Below are positions 7,848 to 16,601 of a DNA stretch of 64,000 nt, in pieces. The stretch is taken from contig CAKTHQ010000005.1 in the NCBI GenBank assembly GCA_934565415.1, positions 13,565 through 77,564 on the forward strand, written 5' to 3'. Made by a program: the position numbers and the translations under genes. Below the pieces are notes generated by a model, which was given only the letters and a program-made list of their open reading frames with translations, had not been told where the DNA came from and ran no database searches. The DNA is from an uncultured Oscillospiraceae bacterium (GTDB lineage: Bacteria; Bacillota; Clostridia; Oscillospirales; Oscillospiraceae). Numbering within the stretch: position 1 is the stretch's first letter; each line of letters starts with the position of its first letter.

Positions 7848-7851
7848 TCGA

Positions 7852-9027
7852 TTATCCTTTCTGGTTCAAATATAAAAGAGCGTCCCGGGAGGCGGGGGAG
7901 ATTTCGCAGCCCTGATCCTTCAGGTGCTCCATGGTCATCTCCAGGCCCAGCTTTAAGGCCCCCCGGATATCGGCAAAGGCCAGGGTCCGGAGCGCCTCTA
8001 CCCCGGGGAAATCCCGGTTGGGCTCCATATAGTCCGCAACATAAATAATGGTTTCCAGCAGGTTCATATTGGCCTTGCCCGTGGTATGGGACTCGATGGC
8101 GGAGACCACGGCCCTGTTTTCTCCAAAAATCCGCTCCGCCACCAGGCTGCCTGTGAGGGCATGGAGGGTTTTGGGATACTTCCTGGAAAAATCATCCAAC
8201 AGTTTACCATAGGCCCCGCACAAAGTCAATTGCAGGGGGCCGTCCAGAGCCTTGGTAATATCGTGCAGCAGCCCTGCCCGCCCGGCATCCACCGGGTCTG
8301 CCCCCCATTTTTCCGCCAGAGCCACCGCCGTATCCCGGCAGCCCAGCACATGGCGGACCCGGTTGGGGTTCAGCAGGTCCACAACCACCTTTTGGAGCTC
8401 CTCCATGGGCAGGTGCTTCAGGTCCCGGCCCACATAGTAGAGCCCTTCTTTTCGGATATAGTCCAAAAGCGCCCCGGGCACAAAGTCCCCGGCCCCTTCA
8501 AAGGCCAGCAGCCTGCGGACCTGGGTAGAGGAAATGGGCAACACCGGATTTTCCAGCAGCCGCACCCTGGCCCCCCGGTCCGTCAGGGCCCTGGCCGTAT
8601 CGGCAATGGCCTGGGCTTCCTTCTTCTCCCCCCGGCGCAGGGCAGCCAGGGTGACGCACCCCGCGATTTTTTCCGCATCCTTCCACTCATGGAATTTCAG
8701 GAACATATCGGTGCCCAGAAGCAGGGTAAATTCCGCATCCGGATATTCCTGTTGCAGCGCCCGGACCGTATCCCAGGTGTAGCTTTCCCCGGCCCGGTCC
8801 ACCTCCAGGGAACAGACCTCCATTTTGCTTTCCGCCACAATGGAAAGCATTTTAAGCCTTTGCTCCCCCGTGGCCATGCCGCCGGAAACCGCCTTTTGGG
8901 GCGTTTTCCCAGAGGGCACCAGCAGAAGCTTATCTAAGCTCAATGCCTCTATGGCGTACCGTGCCGCCTGGATATGCCCCAGATGGGGCGGGTTGAAAGA
9001 GCCTCCGAAAATACCGATTTTTTCCAT
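7852..9027 (-). CDS. nadD: NadD-YqeK fusion: nicotinate-nucleotide adenylyltransferase plus HD-domain Ap4A hydrolase
   Basis: A single 391-residue frame joins two enzymes usually made by adjacent genes. Residues about 1-190 are NadD, which makes deamido-NAD from nicotinate mononucleotide and ATP: GGSFNPPHLGHIQAA at 8-22 is the nucleotidyltransferase motif and ISSTQVRRLL near 167 is the family's ISSTxIR motif. Residues about 205-391 are a YqeK-type HD domain: RHVLGCRDTAVALAEK, GLLHDITK (the HD pair) and ESHTTGKANMNLLETIIYVADYMEP. YqeK enzymes cleave diadenosine tetraphosphate symmetrically. No stop or frameshift separates the halves. GGGAGAGAG precedes the ATG. In the 220 bases upstream (9028-9251) nothing else was recognised except a short 'TCGCAATGA' repeat piece. 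Confidence 0.92.
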   Translation of the reverse strand: MEKIGIFGGSFNPPHLGHIQAARYAIEALSLDKLLLVPSGKTPQKAVSGGMATGEQRLKMLSIVAESKMEVCSLEVDRAGESYTWDTVRALQQEYPDAEFTLLLGTDMFLKFHEWKDAEKIAGCVTLAALRRGEKKEAQAIADTARALTDRGARVRLLENPVLPISSTQVRRLLAFEGAGDFVPGALLDYIRKEGLYYVGRDLKHLPMEELQKVVVDLLNPNRVRHVLGCRDTAVALAEKWGADPVDAGRAGLLHDITKALDGPLQLTLCGAYGKLLDDFSRKYPKTLHALTGSLVAERIFGENRAVVSAIESHTTGKANMNLLETIIYVADYMEPNRDFPGVEALRTLAFADIRGALKLGLEMTMEHLKDQGCEISPASRDALLYLNQKG

Positions 9028-9251
9028 TTTCTCTCTCCCTTTCTGAAAGTCATTCCTTCCTATATCGTGATGTTATAACATAGGAATCTGACAGTGTAGA
9101 TACGGTGCATTTCTGAAAAACGAGATACGACAAAGGAACGCTCTCCTAGCCTTCCCCTGGGGCTGCTCTCCTTTGGCGCTCTAAAAAACAGGGGGATTTC
9201 CTCCAGTCACCACCGCCAGAAAAGCGCGCCGGCTCGCAATGATGTGGGGAT

Positions 9252-9725
9252 TTACCGTTCCTTATTCTTTAGCTGCTTCTCCCGGTCCCGCTCGATGGCT
9301 TTTTCCACCGCCTTTTCCTTGAAGAAGGCGTTCCGCTGCTCCCGCACCAGCTTGGCGGCGTGGCGGCGGGCACGGATGCCCTTGCGGACAGGGTCGGACT
9401 TACTGATGGGGGTGGGCTTCCGCTTGGCCCGGCCGGTCATGTTCCGCTCCGCCTGCTTCTTTTCGCTGAAGCGGTAGATGACGAACTTGCTGCCCACGCA
9501 GGCAATGCCCTCGGCGCCGGTGGCCTGGCAGATGGCGTCGCTTACCTCTCTGGGGGACATGAGGGCCCCCTCCAAAACCTTACCCTTTACCAGCTCTCTG
9601 GCGGTAAGCTGGGTTTCCGCCTCGGCAATGACGCTCTCCGTCACGCCCCCCTTGCCCACCATCAGGGTGGTATCCAGATCGTTGGACTGGGCCCGGAATT
9701 CGGCCCGTTCTTTACTTGTCAGCAT
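9252..9725 (-). CDS. yhbY: YhbY/CRM-domain RNA-binding protein with basic C-terminal extension
   Basis: Of 157 residues, about 1-95 form a CRS1-YhbY (CRM) domain: LTSKERAEFRAQSNDLD, then VGKGGVTESVIAEAE (the GxxG RNA-binding loop), LVKGKVL and TGAEGIACVGSKFVIYR. The family binds pre-50S particles. The usual bacterial protein ends near residue 97. This one has about 60 more residues rich in Arg, Lys and Glu (about 96-157), likely an extended RNA-binding tail. Its start overlaps rdgB by 14 bases, so it belongs to the smc-ftsY-rdgB operon. Confidence 0.88.
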   Translation of the reverse strand: MLTSKERAEFRAQSNDLDTTLMVGKGGVTESVIAEAETQLTARELVKGKVLEGALMSPREVSDAICQATGAEGIACVGSKFVIYRFSEKKQAERNMTGRAKRKPTPISKSDPVRKGIRARRHAAKLVREQRNAFFKEKAVEKAIERDREKQLKNKER

Positions 9726-10317
9726 AGCCTGCCTCCTTTAATTTCTCGTAAAATACCTGCAGCGCCTTTGCCCGATGGGACACCTGATTCTTTTCCTCCG
9801 GCGCCGCCTGGGCCAATGTTTTTCCAAAGGGGGGATAATAGAAGATGGGATCGTATCCGAAGCCCCCTTCTCCCCTTGTTTCCCGCAGAACCTCTCCGTG
9901 GACCTCTCCCCGGGCCTGGATGGTTTTTCCGTCCGGGGTCACCAGGGTAATGACGCAGACAAACTTCGCCTGCCGCTGGCCGTCGGGCACATTCTCCATA
10001 TTCTTTAAGAGCAGCCGCACCCGGCCGGCATCGTCCAGAGTATCGTCAAAGCCGTAGCGGGCAGAGTAAATGCCCGGCTCCCCATTCAGGGCGTCCACCG
10101 CAATGCCGGAATCGTCGGCCAGGGCGGGCAGCCCCGTGGCCTGCATGACGGCGTTGGCCTTCAGGAAGGAATTCTCCTCAAAGGTGGTGCCGGTTTCCTC
10201 CACGTCGATGTCTACCCCCAGGTCCGATTCCAGCACCAGCTCCATATCAAATTTCTTGGTAATCTGGCTGATTTCCACCAGCTTGTGCTTGTTTTTGCTT
10301 GCAAGAACGACTTTCAT
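9712..10317 (-). CDS. rdgB: XTP/dITP diphosphatase (HAM1/RdgB)
   Basis: A 201-residue house-cleaning enzyme that hydrolyses dITP and XTP to monophosphates, keeping deaminated purines out of DNA and RNA. The start VLASKNKHKLVEI is the family's (S/T)xNxxK substrate motif, followed by FEENSFLKANA, LADDSGIAVDALNGEPGIYSARY and GFGYDPIFYYPPFGKT. C-terminal SHRAKAL is also conserved. It lies 14 bases after ftsY. Confidence 0.95.
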   Translation of the reverse strand: MKVVLASKNKHKLVEISQITKKFDMELVLESDLGVDIDVEETGTTFEENSFLKANAVMQATGLPALADDSGIAVDALNGEPGIYSARYGFDDTLDDAGRVRLLLKNMENVPDGQRQAKFVCVITLVTPDGKTIQARGEVHGEVLRETRGEGGFGYDPIFYYPPFGKTLAQAAPEEKNQVSHRAKALQVFYEKLKEAGYADK

Positions 10318-10331
10318 AGGGTTCTCCTTAT

Positions 10332-11237
10332 TTATATCAATGCGTTCACAAAGTCCCAGGCCACAAAGGGCATCAGGTCCTCGGCTTTTTCGCCTACGCC
10401 GATGAACTTCACCGGCAAATTCAGCTGGTCGGCCACGGCGATGACAATGCCGCCCTTGGCGGTGCCGTCCAGCTTGGTAACGGCAATGGCGGTAACCCCG
10501 GCGATTTCCTTAAACTGCTTGGCCTGGATGAGGCCGTTCTGGCCGGTGGTGCCGTCCAGCACCAGCAGCACCTCCCGGGCGGCATCCGGCAGCTCCCGCT
10601 CCACAATGCGGGTAATCTTGCCCAGCTCGTTCATCAGGTTCTGCTTGTTGTGGAGCCGTCCGGCGGTATCGATGATGATCACATCCACATTTTTATTCTT
10701 GGCGGACTGGATGCCGTCGTATACCACGGAGGCCGGGTCCGCCCCCTCATGCTGGCGGACAATATCCGCCCCGCTGCGCTGGGCCCAGATTTCCAGCTGG
10801 TCCGCGGCGGCGGCCCGGAAGGTATCGCCTGCAATGAGCAGCACCTTCTTACCGGCCTCCACCTGCTGCTTGGCAATTTTGCCGATGGTGGTGGTTTTGC
10901 CCACGCCGTTGACACCGATGACCAGAATCACGCTGGGCTTGGTGGAAAGGTCCAGGTTGGGGTCCCCTACGGCCACCATGGTGGTGAGAATCACCCGCAG
11001 GGCGGCCTTGGCCTGGTCCGCCCGGGTAATGTCCTGGTCCGCCACGGCCTTCCGCAGCTTCTGGGTGGCCTTGGCTGCGGTTTCGCAGCCAAGGTCCGCC
11101 AGAATCAGGCTTTCCTCCAGCTCGTCGTAAAAATCATCGTCCAGCTCCGTGTCCTCGGAGAACAGCTCGTTCCAGCTCTCGCTGAGGGCATCCCGGGTCT
11201 TGGTCAGGCCCTGCTTGATCTTGTCAAAAAATCCCAT
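10332..11237 (-). CDS. ftsY: signal recognition particle receptor FtsY
   Basis: A 301-residue SRP GTPase that docks SRP-ribosome complexes at the membrane. The N-terminus is short and lacks the long acidic A domain of enterobacteria. The N domain covers about residues 10-90. The G domain shows GVNGVGKTTTIGKIA (G1), AGDTFRAAAADQL (G2), IIIDTAGRLHNK (G3), TKLDGTAKGG (G4) and IGVGEKAEDLMPF (G5). It follows smc by 24 bases, the usual Firmicute arrangement. Confidence 0.97.
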   Translation of the reverse strand: MGFFDKIKQGLTKTRDALSESWNELFSEDTELDDDFYDELEESLILADLGCETAAKATQKLRKAVADQDITRADQAKAALRVILTTMVAVGDPNLDLSTKPSVILVIGVNGVGKTTTIGKIAKQQVEAGKKVLLIAGDTFRAAAADQLEIWAQRSGADIVRQHEGADPASVVYDGIQSAKNKNVDVIIIDTAGRLHNKQNLMNELGKITRIVERELPDAAREVLLVLDGTTGQNGLIQAKQFKEIAGVTAIAVTKLDGTAKGGIVIAVADQLNLPVKFIGVGEKAEDLMPFVAWDFVNALI

Positions 11238-11261
11238 AAAAGTACTCCTTGTATGTTGTAT

Positions 11262-14200
11262 TTATTCGCCGATGCCCAGATACTCCTCCATCTGGTTCAG
11301 GTCCAGCCGCAATAGCTTAGATACGCCCTGCTCCTGCATGGTGACGCCGTAGAGCACATCGGCCGATTCCATGGTGCCCCGGCGGTGGGTGATGACGATA
11401 AATTGGGTCTTTTTCAGGTTGTGCAGATAGGAGGCAAACCGGTCTACGTTCCGGTCGTCCAGGGCGGCGTCGATTTCGTCCAGCAGGCAGAAGGGGGTGG
11501 GCCGTACCTTTAAAATGGCAAAATACAAGGCCGTCGCCACCAGCGCCTTCTCGCCGCCGGAGAGCAATGTAATGGTTTTTACCTGCTTTCCGGGAGGCTG
11601 GACCCGGATTTCGATGCCGCAGGTCAGGGGCTCCTGGGGGTCCTCCAGAATGAGCTGGCCCTTGCCGCCGCCGAACATCTCCCCGAAGACCTCCCCGAAA
11701 TGCTTGTCGATCTTGGCAAATTCCTCTACGAAGATGGCGGTCATTTCCTTGGTAATGTCCCGGATGATGGCCTCCAGCTCCCGCTTGGAGGTGAGCACAT
11801 CGTCCCGCTGGCCCGTCAGGTACCGGTACCGCTCGTCCACCCGGGCGTACTCATCGATGGCTCCCAGGTTGGGGGTGCCCAGGGCAGCAATTTTCCGCTT
11901 CAGCTCCCCGATGCGCCGGGTTCCGGCGGCTGCAGATTCGATATTCCCCCGCTTTTCCGCGGCGGTGCTGGGGGTCAGGCTGTAGCTGTCCCAGAGCTTA
12001 TCGATAATCTGCTTTTCCTCCATGGAGGTGGTAACCTTTTTCTGCTCCAGCAGGGCGCAGGCCCGCTCCATGTTTAATAGGTCCTTGTTCTTCTCCTGGC
12101 TCTCCCGCTCGGCCCTGGTCTTCCGGGCCTCGGTATCCGCTCTTGCCTGTAAGAGAGCCTGCATTTCCGCATTGGCTGCGTCTGCCTGCCGGTCCCCTTC
12201 CGCCTGCCGGCAAGTCAGGTCTTCCAGGTCCTTGCGCAGGCGCTCGTTGTCCTGGCGGATGGAGTCCATGAGCGATTTCTTTTTCTCCCGGTCCCCTTCC
12301 ATGGCACTTTGCAGCCCTTTCAGGTCCTCCATGTGGGACTGGGCCGTGTTCTTTTCCGCCGCCAGGGCAGCTTCCCTGGTTTGCAATTGGGTCAGGTGGT
12401 CCGTAATGGCGTCGCTGGCCTGCCTGGCCTCCTGCTGGCTGCCTTCCAGTGCGTTCAGCTGATTCCGGACCTCCAGCAGCTCCTTTTCGTATACCTGAAC
12501 CTTCGCCCGGTGCGCCGCCTGCTTTTCTCCGTCGGCACGGTCCCGGCCCAGAAGGCTGTCCCGCTCCTTCCGGGCGGAGGCGGCCGCCTCCCGGATGGCG
12601 TCGGCCATTACTTCAAACTGCTTCTCCTGGCCCTGGAGCCGCAGTACCTGGTCCTCCGCCTGGCGGAGGGCATCCTGGGCCACGGTCAGATCATAGGCCA
12701 CCTGGTCGTAGAGCCGCTGGTATTCCTTGCTTTCCGCTTCCGCTTCCTGCTTCTGTTTTGTAAGCTTCTCCTCCTGGGCGGCCAGCTTCTGCAGCTCGTT
12801 GGCCCGGGAGAGAATCCCCGCCTCTTTGTTGACGGAGCCGCCGGTCATGGAGCCGCCGCTGTTCATCACCTGGCCGTCCAGGGTGACAATGCGGAATTTG
12901 CTCCGGTACTGCCTGGCCATGGCAATGGCCGCGTCCAGGTTGGACACAATCACGGTCCTGCCCAGCAGATTCCAAAGGATGCCATTGTACCTGGGGTCGC
13001 ACTTTATAAGGTCCGAGGCAATGCCTACAAAGCCCCGGCAAGCATCAATCCCCGGCTCCTGGAGCCGCTTTCCGGTGACGGTGCTCAGGGGCAAAAAGGT
13101 TGCCCGCCCGCCGCCGGTGCGCTTTAAAAAGCCGATGGCCGCCTTGCCGTCGCTCTCCGTATCCACCACAATCTGCTGCATGGCGGCGCCCAGGGCAATC
13201 TCAATGGCCACGGCGTATTCATCCTCCGTAGAGATGAGCCGGGAGACCGGGCCGTGGATGTTTTTGAGCCCGCCCTTCTTGGCTTCCTGCATGACCATCC
13301 TTACGGATTTCTGGTAGCTTTCAAAGTCCCGCTCCATGGCCCGGAACACACGGACCTTGGCGGAGACCCCGTCCAGCTGGGCCGTCAGCTCCCGCAGGTT
13401 CTCCATGGCGGCATCCAGCTTTTCCTTCCGGCCCTTCTGCCGCAGGGCAAGGCCGGAGAGGACATTGTTGGAAGAAGCCACCTTTTCCCTGGCCTTTTCC
13501 AGGGCCTTCCGGCTGTCTTCCAGGGTCTTGTCCGCATCCGCCAGGCGCTGCCGTCCGGCGGAAAGGTCCCCGTCCAGCTCTTCCAGCCGCTGGCGGGCAG
13601 CCGCGCGGTTTTCCTCGATGGCCCGGATTTCCGCCTCACAGCCGGCCATTTCCGCCGTCAGGCCGGATTCCTTCCCCCGCAGCTCCAAAAACTGCCGGGA
13701 CAGACCCTGGGCAGAGGCGGTCATTTCCGCCAGCTTTCCCCTGCTTTCTTCGATGGCCTCCCGCACATCCGTCAGATCCCGGTCGATCTGGCAAATCCGG
13801 TCCTGGGCCTGGGCCAGCTGGCTTTCAATCCCGCCGGACCGGTCCTCGGTACCCTTCAGCTCCTCTTCAATGCGCTGCAGGTTGGCGTCATTGTTTTCCA
13901 GGCTGCCCCGGAGAACCGCCATCTGGCCTTCCAGCTGCTGGTGGGTGGTCTGATAATAGGTGTTTTTCCCCCGGGCCGTTTCCAAAAGCAGATCCTTTTC
14001 CCGGAGGGCGGCACCCAGCTCCTCGGCCTGCCGGTAGAGGCCATCCAGCTCCTCGTGGGCCTGGCTCAGTACAAAGGAAGCGGACCTGTAGTCCTCCTCC
14101 GCCTTTTGGGCCGCCGCCGACAGCTTTTCCAGGGTATCCAGCCACACGGCCACTTCTACCCCCTGGAGCTCCTCCTTCATTTCCAGATATTTTTTTGCCT

Positions 14201-14831
14201 TTTCGGACTGAATTTTCAAAGGCTCCAGCTGCAATTCCAGCTCCGATACCTTATCCCCGATGCGCATCAGGTTGTCTTCGGTTTTTTCCAGCTGGCGCTC
14301 CGTCTCTTCCTTCCGGTGGCGGTATTTGGAGATGCCCGCCGCCTCTTCAAAGACCTCCCGCCGGTCCTCGGATTTCAGGGCCAGAATCTCGTCAATCCGG
14401 CCCTGGCCGATGTTGGAGTACCCCTCCCGGCCCAGGCCGGTGTCCATGAGTAACTCATGGATGTCCTTCAGCCGGGCAGACTGACGGTTAATGTAGTATT
14501 CCCCGTCCCCGGACCGGTAGTAGCGCCGGGTAACCACCACCTCGTCGGCATCGTAAGAAAGGGCCCGGTCACTGTTATCCAGGGTCAGGGTAGCCTCCGC
14601 AAAGCCCTGGGCAGGCCGCTTGGCAGTGCCGCCGAAGATTACATCCTCCATCTTAGCGCCCCGGAGGGTTTTTGTGCTCTGCTCTCCCAGCACCCAGAGG
14701 ATGGCATCGGAAATATTGGATTTTCCGGAGCCGTTGGGCCCCACAATGGCCGTAATGTCGTCCCCGAACCGAATAACGGTCCGGTCCGGGAAGGATTTAA
14801 AGCCCTGCAATTCCAGCGATTTTAAGTACAC
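11262..14831 (-). CDS. smc: chromosome segregation protein SMC
   Basis: A 1189-residue SMC ATPase, full length, which with ScpAB compacts and segregates chromosomes. Walker A is GPNGSGKSNISDAI near residue 32. Two long coiled-coil arms (about 165-500 and 670-1020) flank a hinge containing SRLISTEDEYAVAIEIALG and NSGGSMTGGSVN. The C-terminal head carries LSGGEKALVA and the Walker B segment FCLLDEIDAALDD. The start is GTG at 14831, with AGAGG upstream. rnc, often just upstream in Firmicutes, is absent; a repeat and an unrelated kinase gene lie there instead. Confidence 0.97.
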   Translation of the reverse strand: MYLKSLELQGFKSFPDRTVIRFGDDITAIVGPNGSGKSNISDAILWVLGEQSTKTLRGAKMEDVIFGGTAKRPAQGFAEATLTLDNSDRALSYDADEVVVTRRYYRSGDGEYYINRQSARLKDIHELLMDTGLGREGYSNIGQGRIDEILALKSEDRREVFEEAAGISKYRHRKEETERQLEKTEDNLMRIGDKVSELELQLEPLKIQSEKAKKYLEMKEELQGVEVAVWLDTLEKLSAAAQKAEEDYRSASFVLSQAHEELDGLYRQAEELGAALREKDLLLETARGKNTYYQTTHQQLEGQMAVLRGSLENNDANLQRIEEELKGTEDRSGGIESQLAQAQDRICQIDRDLTDVREAIEESRGKLAEMTASAQGLSRQFLELRGKESGLTAEMAGCEAEIRAIEENRAAARQRLEELDGDLSAGRQRLADADKTLEDSRKALEKAREKVASSNNVLSGLALRQKGRKEKLDAAMENLRELTAQLDGVSAKVRVFRAMERDFESYQKSVRMVMQEAKKGGLKNIHGPVSRLISTEDEYAVAIEIALGAAMQQIVVDTESDGKAAIGFLKRTGGGRATFLPLSTVTGKRLQEPGIDACRGFVGIASDLIKCDPRYNGILWNLLGRTVIVSNLDAAIAMARQYRSKFRIVTLDGQVMNSGGSMTGGSVNKEAGILSRANELQKLAAQEEKLTKQKQEAEAESKEYQRLYDQVAYDLTVAQDALRQAEDQVLRLQGQEKQFEVMADAIREAAASARKERDSLLGRDRADGEKQAAHRAKVQVYEKELLEVRNQLNALEGSQQEARQASDAITDHLTQLQTREAALAAEKNTAQSHMEDLKGLQSAMEGDREKKKSLMDSIRQDNERLRKDLEDLTCRQAEGDRQADAANAEMQALLQARADTEARKTRAERESQEKNKDLLNMERACALLEQKKVTTSMEEKQIIDKLWDSYSLTPSTAAEKRGNIESAAAGTRRIGELKRKIAALGTPNLGAIDEYARVDERYRYLTGQRDDVLTSKRELEAIIRDITKEMTAIFVEEFAKIDKHFGEVFGEMFGGGKGQLILEDPQEPLTCGIEIRVQPPGKQVKTITLLSGGEKALVATALYFAILKVRPTPFCLLDEIDAALDDRNVDRFASYLHNLKKTQFIVITHRRGTMESADVLYGVTMQEQGVSKLLRLDLNQMEEYLGIGE

Positions 14832-14874
14832 GTCAAAACCTCTTCCGATTGGAATATCGATAATGAATCAGTCT

Positions 14875-14903
14875 ATTATATCTGGTATTCCATAGAATTG
14901 CAA
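14875..14903 (-). promoter_or_regulatory. sigma-A promoter of the smc operon
   Basis: On the minus strand TTGCAA (14903-14898), 17 bases, TATAAT (14880-14875), about 44 bases before the GTG of smc. Confidence 0.75.
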
Positions 14904-14952
14904 GGGTTTGGGAGAATTTTTCGGAGAGATACAAAAGGAAAAGAAAGCGGTA

Positions 14953-15061
14953 ACTAAGGATTTGTAGGGTTGACAGAGAAACTCCTTCCCCCTCCTGCAT
15001 GGAGGGGGGGAAGAGCTTGCCGCCGGTACCTACCGTTTACCCCAACAACTCCCCATTTGCC
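14953..15061 (-). repeat. family A dispersed repeat, copy 2 (inverted)
   Basis: The reverse complement of the unit at 4499: it starts CTAAGGATTTGTAGGGTTGACAG, has the CCCCTCCTGCATGGAGGGG core, then GGTACCTACCGTTTACC, and ends CCCCATTTGCC. It sits between the smc promoter and the kinase promoter. Apart from those promoters nothing else is seen in 14832-15200. Confidence 0.85.
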
Positions 15062-15125
15062 TGCGTCAATTTTCACAGAAACGCCGCCTCAATCTTGTAC
15101 AGAATCCCCATTTTTTCTTCCTGCG

Positions 15126-15154
15126 TTGACACTTTTTATCACTTGCGATAAAAT
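15126..15154 (+). promoter_or_regulatory. sigma-A promoter of the NahK-like kinase
   Basis: TTGACA (15126-15131), 17 bases, TAAAAT (15149-15154). Transcription would start about 15161, downstream of the ATG codons at 15153-15158, which supports the GTG start at 15201. Confidence 0.75.
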
Positions 15155-15200
15155 GATGAATTGTGTAGGAAACAAAAAACAGACAAGAGAGGATTTTCCT

Positions 15201-16295
15201 GTGGATTTGAACGAAAAGCTGCGTGAGGTCTGCGAGGCCTTCCGCATTACGGATACCTATCTGGGCTTTGAGCCCATCCAGATCGGCAATGTGAACAAAA
15301 CCTATAAAGTAAACTTCCGGCGGGCGGACGGCAGCAAAAAATCCTACCTGGTCCAGAACGTAAATACCTTTGCCTTCCGGGATCCTATCGGGCTTATGGA
15401 CAATATCGACAAGGTGACGGAGCACATCCGGCAAAAGGCCCCGGGGGAGGTCTGCCTCCACTACCACCACACCGCCCAGCGGAAAACCTACCTGCAGGAC
15501 GGGAAAAACTTCTGGCGCATGGCCAACTATATTCCTTCCGTCACCTACGATTCCGTAAAGGACTTACGCATTGTAGAGGCCGCCGGTGTTGCCTTTGGGC
15601 GGTTCCAGGCGCAGCTGTCGGATTTTGACATTGGCTCTCTCCACGAAACCATCCCGGATTTTCACAATACCCGCCGCCGGTTCGAGGCCCTCAAAATGGC
15701 CGCAGCAGAGAATAAGGCCGGCCGGGCCCAGGAGGCCGCGCCGGAAATCCGCTTTCTGCTGGAAAACGAGGACCTGGCCTGCATCCTGACGGATTTGCAG
15801 CGCAAGGGGCAGCTCCCCCTGCGGGTAACCCACAACGATACCAAAATCAACAACGTGCTCTTCGACCCCGCCACCGGCAAGGCCCTGGTGGTGGTGGACC
15901 TGGATACGGTTATGCCGGGGATGCTGGGGGCGGACTTTGGCGATGCCATCCGTTCCGCGGCAAACTTTTGCGAGGAGGACTGCCCGGATCCCGGCAAGGC
16001 CGGGGTGAATATGGGGGTTTTCGAGGCCTTTACCAAGGGCTTTTTGTCCAAAACCGCCGCCTCGATCACGCAAACCGAGGCCGATACCCTGGCCGTCAGC
16101 TGCTACTGCCTGGCCATGGAGCTCTCCGCCCGGTTCCTGACGGACTACCTGGAGGGGGACCCCTACTTCACCGTCCGCTACCCGGACCACAACCTGGTCC
16201 GCACCCGCTGCCAGATTGCCCTGGCCAAGGATATGCAGAAGAAGCTGCCGGAAATGGAAGCCGTCATCGCCAGGTGCCTGGCAGAATGCAAATAA
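15201..16295 (+). CDS. phosphotransferase-family sugar kinase, NahK (N-acetylhexosamine 1-kinase)-like
   Basis: A 364-residue APH-fold kinase. LPLRVTHNDTKINNVLFD (about residues 211-228) is the Brenner-type catalytic loop with HND, and LVVVDLDTVMPGMLGADFGD carries the metal-binding Asp. IGNVNKTYKV near 30 is the glycine-rich ATP loop. The combination of GNVNKTY, LVQNVN and HNDTKINN is what I associate with NahK-like proteins, which phosphorylate GlcNAc/GalNAc at C1. Exact substrate is inferred; nagA and nagB occur elsewhere in the window. The GTG at 15201 follows AGAGAGGA; longer in-frame starts run through the family A repeat and precede the promoter. Confidence 0.78.
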   Translation: MDLNEKLREVCEAFRITDTYLGFEPIQIGNVNKTYKVNFRRADGSKKSYLVQNVNTFAFRDPIGLMDNIDKVTEHIRQKAPGEVCLHYHHTAQRKTYLQDGKNFWRMANYIPSVTYDSVKDLRIVEAAGVAFGRFQAQLSDFDIGSLHETIPDFHNTRRRFEALKMAAAENKAGRAQEAAPEIRFLLENEDLACILTDLQRKGQLPLRVTHNDTKINNVLFDPATGKALVVVDLDTVMPGMLGADFGDAIRSAANFCEEDCPDPGKAGVNMGVFEAFTKGFLSKTAASITQTEADTLAVSCYCLAMELSARFLTDYLEGDPYFTVRYPDHNLVRTRCQIALAKDMQKKLPEMEAVIARCLAECK

Positions 16296-16303
16296 CCGCG
16301 TCC

Positions 16304-16339
16304 CTTCCCCCGATTCCGTGGAATCGGGGGAAGCCTTTT
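16304..16339 (+). terminator. terminator after the NahK-like kinase
   Basis: CTTCCCCCGATTC / GAATCGGGGGAAG, a 13-bp perfect stem with a CGTG loop, followed by CCTTTTG. Confidence 0.8.
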
Positions 16340-16361
16340 GCTGGAGCAAAATTGGCACTTC

Positions 16362-16494
16362 CCGGCAAATGGGGAGTTGACGGGGTAAACGGTAGGTACC
16401 GAAGGCAAGCTCTTCCCCCCTCCTGCATGGAGGGGGAATGGGGATTTTTCCCGCAGGCGGACACCATTCAACTAACCCTGCAAATCCTTATTTA
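16362..16494 (+). repeat. family A dispersed repeat, copy 3
   Basis: Starts CGGCAAATGGGGAGTTGACGG, contains GGTAAACGGTAGGTACCG and the CCCCTCCTGCATGGAGGGG core, and ends AACCCTGCAAATCCTTATTTA. Compared with copy 1 it has an additional TTTTTCCCGC segment after the core, also seen near 21930 and 59055. Confidence 0.85.
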
Positions 16495-16521
16495 TGTGCG
16501 CGGGCACCAAAAAACTTTTCC

Positions 16522-16550
16522 TTGCTGTCCTCATTCTTCTGTGGTATACT
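16522..16550 (+). promoter_or_regulatory. promoter of the exopolysaccharide locus
   Basis: TTGCTG (16522-16527), 17 bases, TATACT (16545-16550), about 50 bases before the first gene of the locus. Confidence 0.7.
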
Positions 16551-16601
16551 AAAGTGTGTTTTTATGACCGGATCAAGCATATAAAAAAAGAGGAGAAGAC
16601 T

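Noticed and set aside
5751-8048. A 765-codon plus-strand frame over leuS, rsfS and nadD-yqeK
   Set aside because: Antisense to three well-recognised genes; no RBS, promoter or family match.
14970-15200. N-terminal extension of the NahK-like kinase with 'PPPAWRGG'-type residues
   Set aside because: This part is translated from a family A repeat and lies before the promoter at 15126-15154; the GTG at 15201 has a good RBS.
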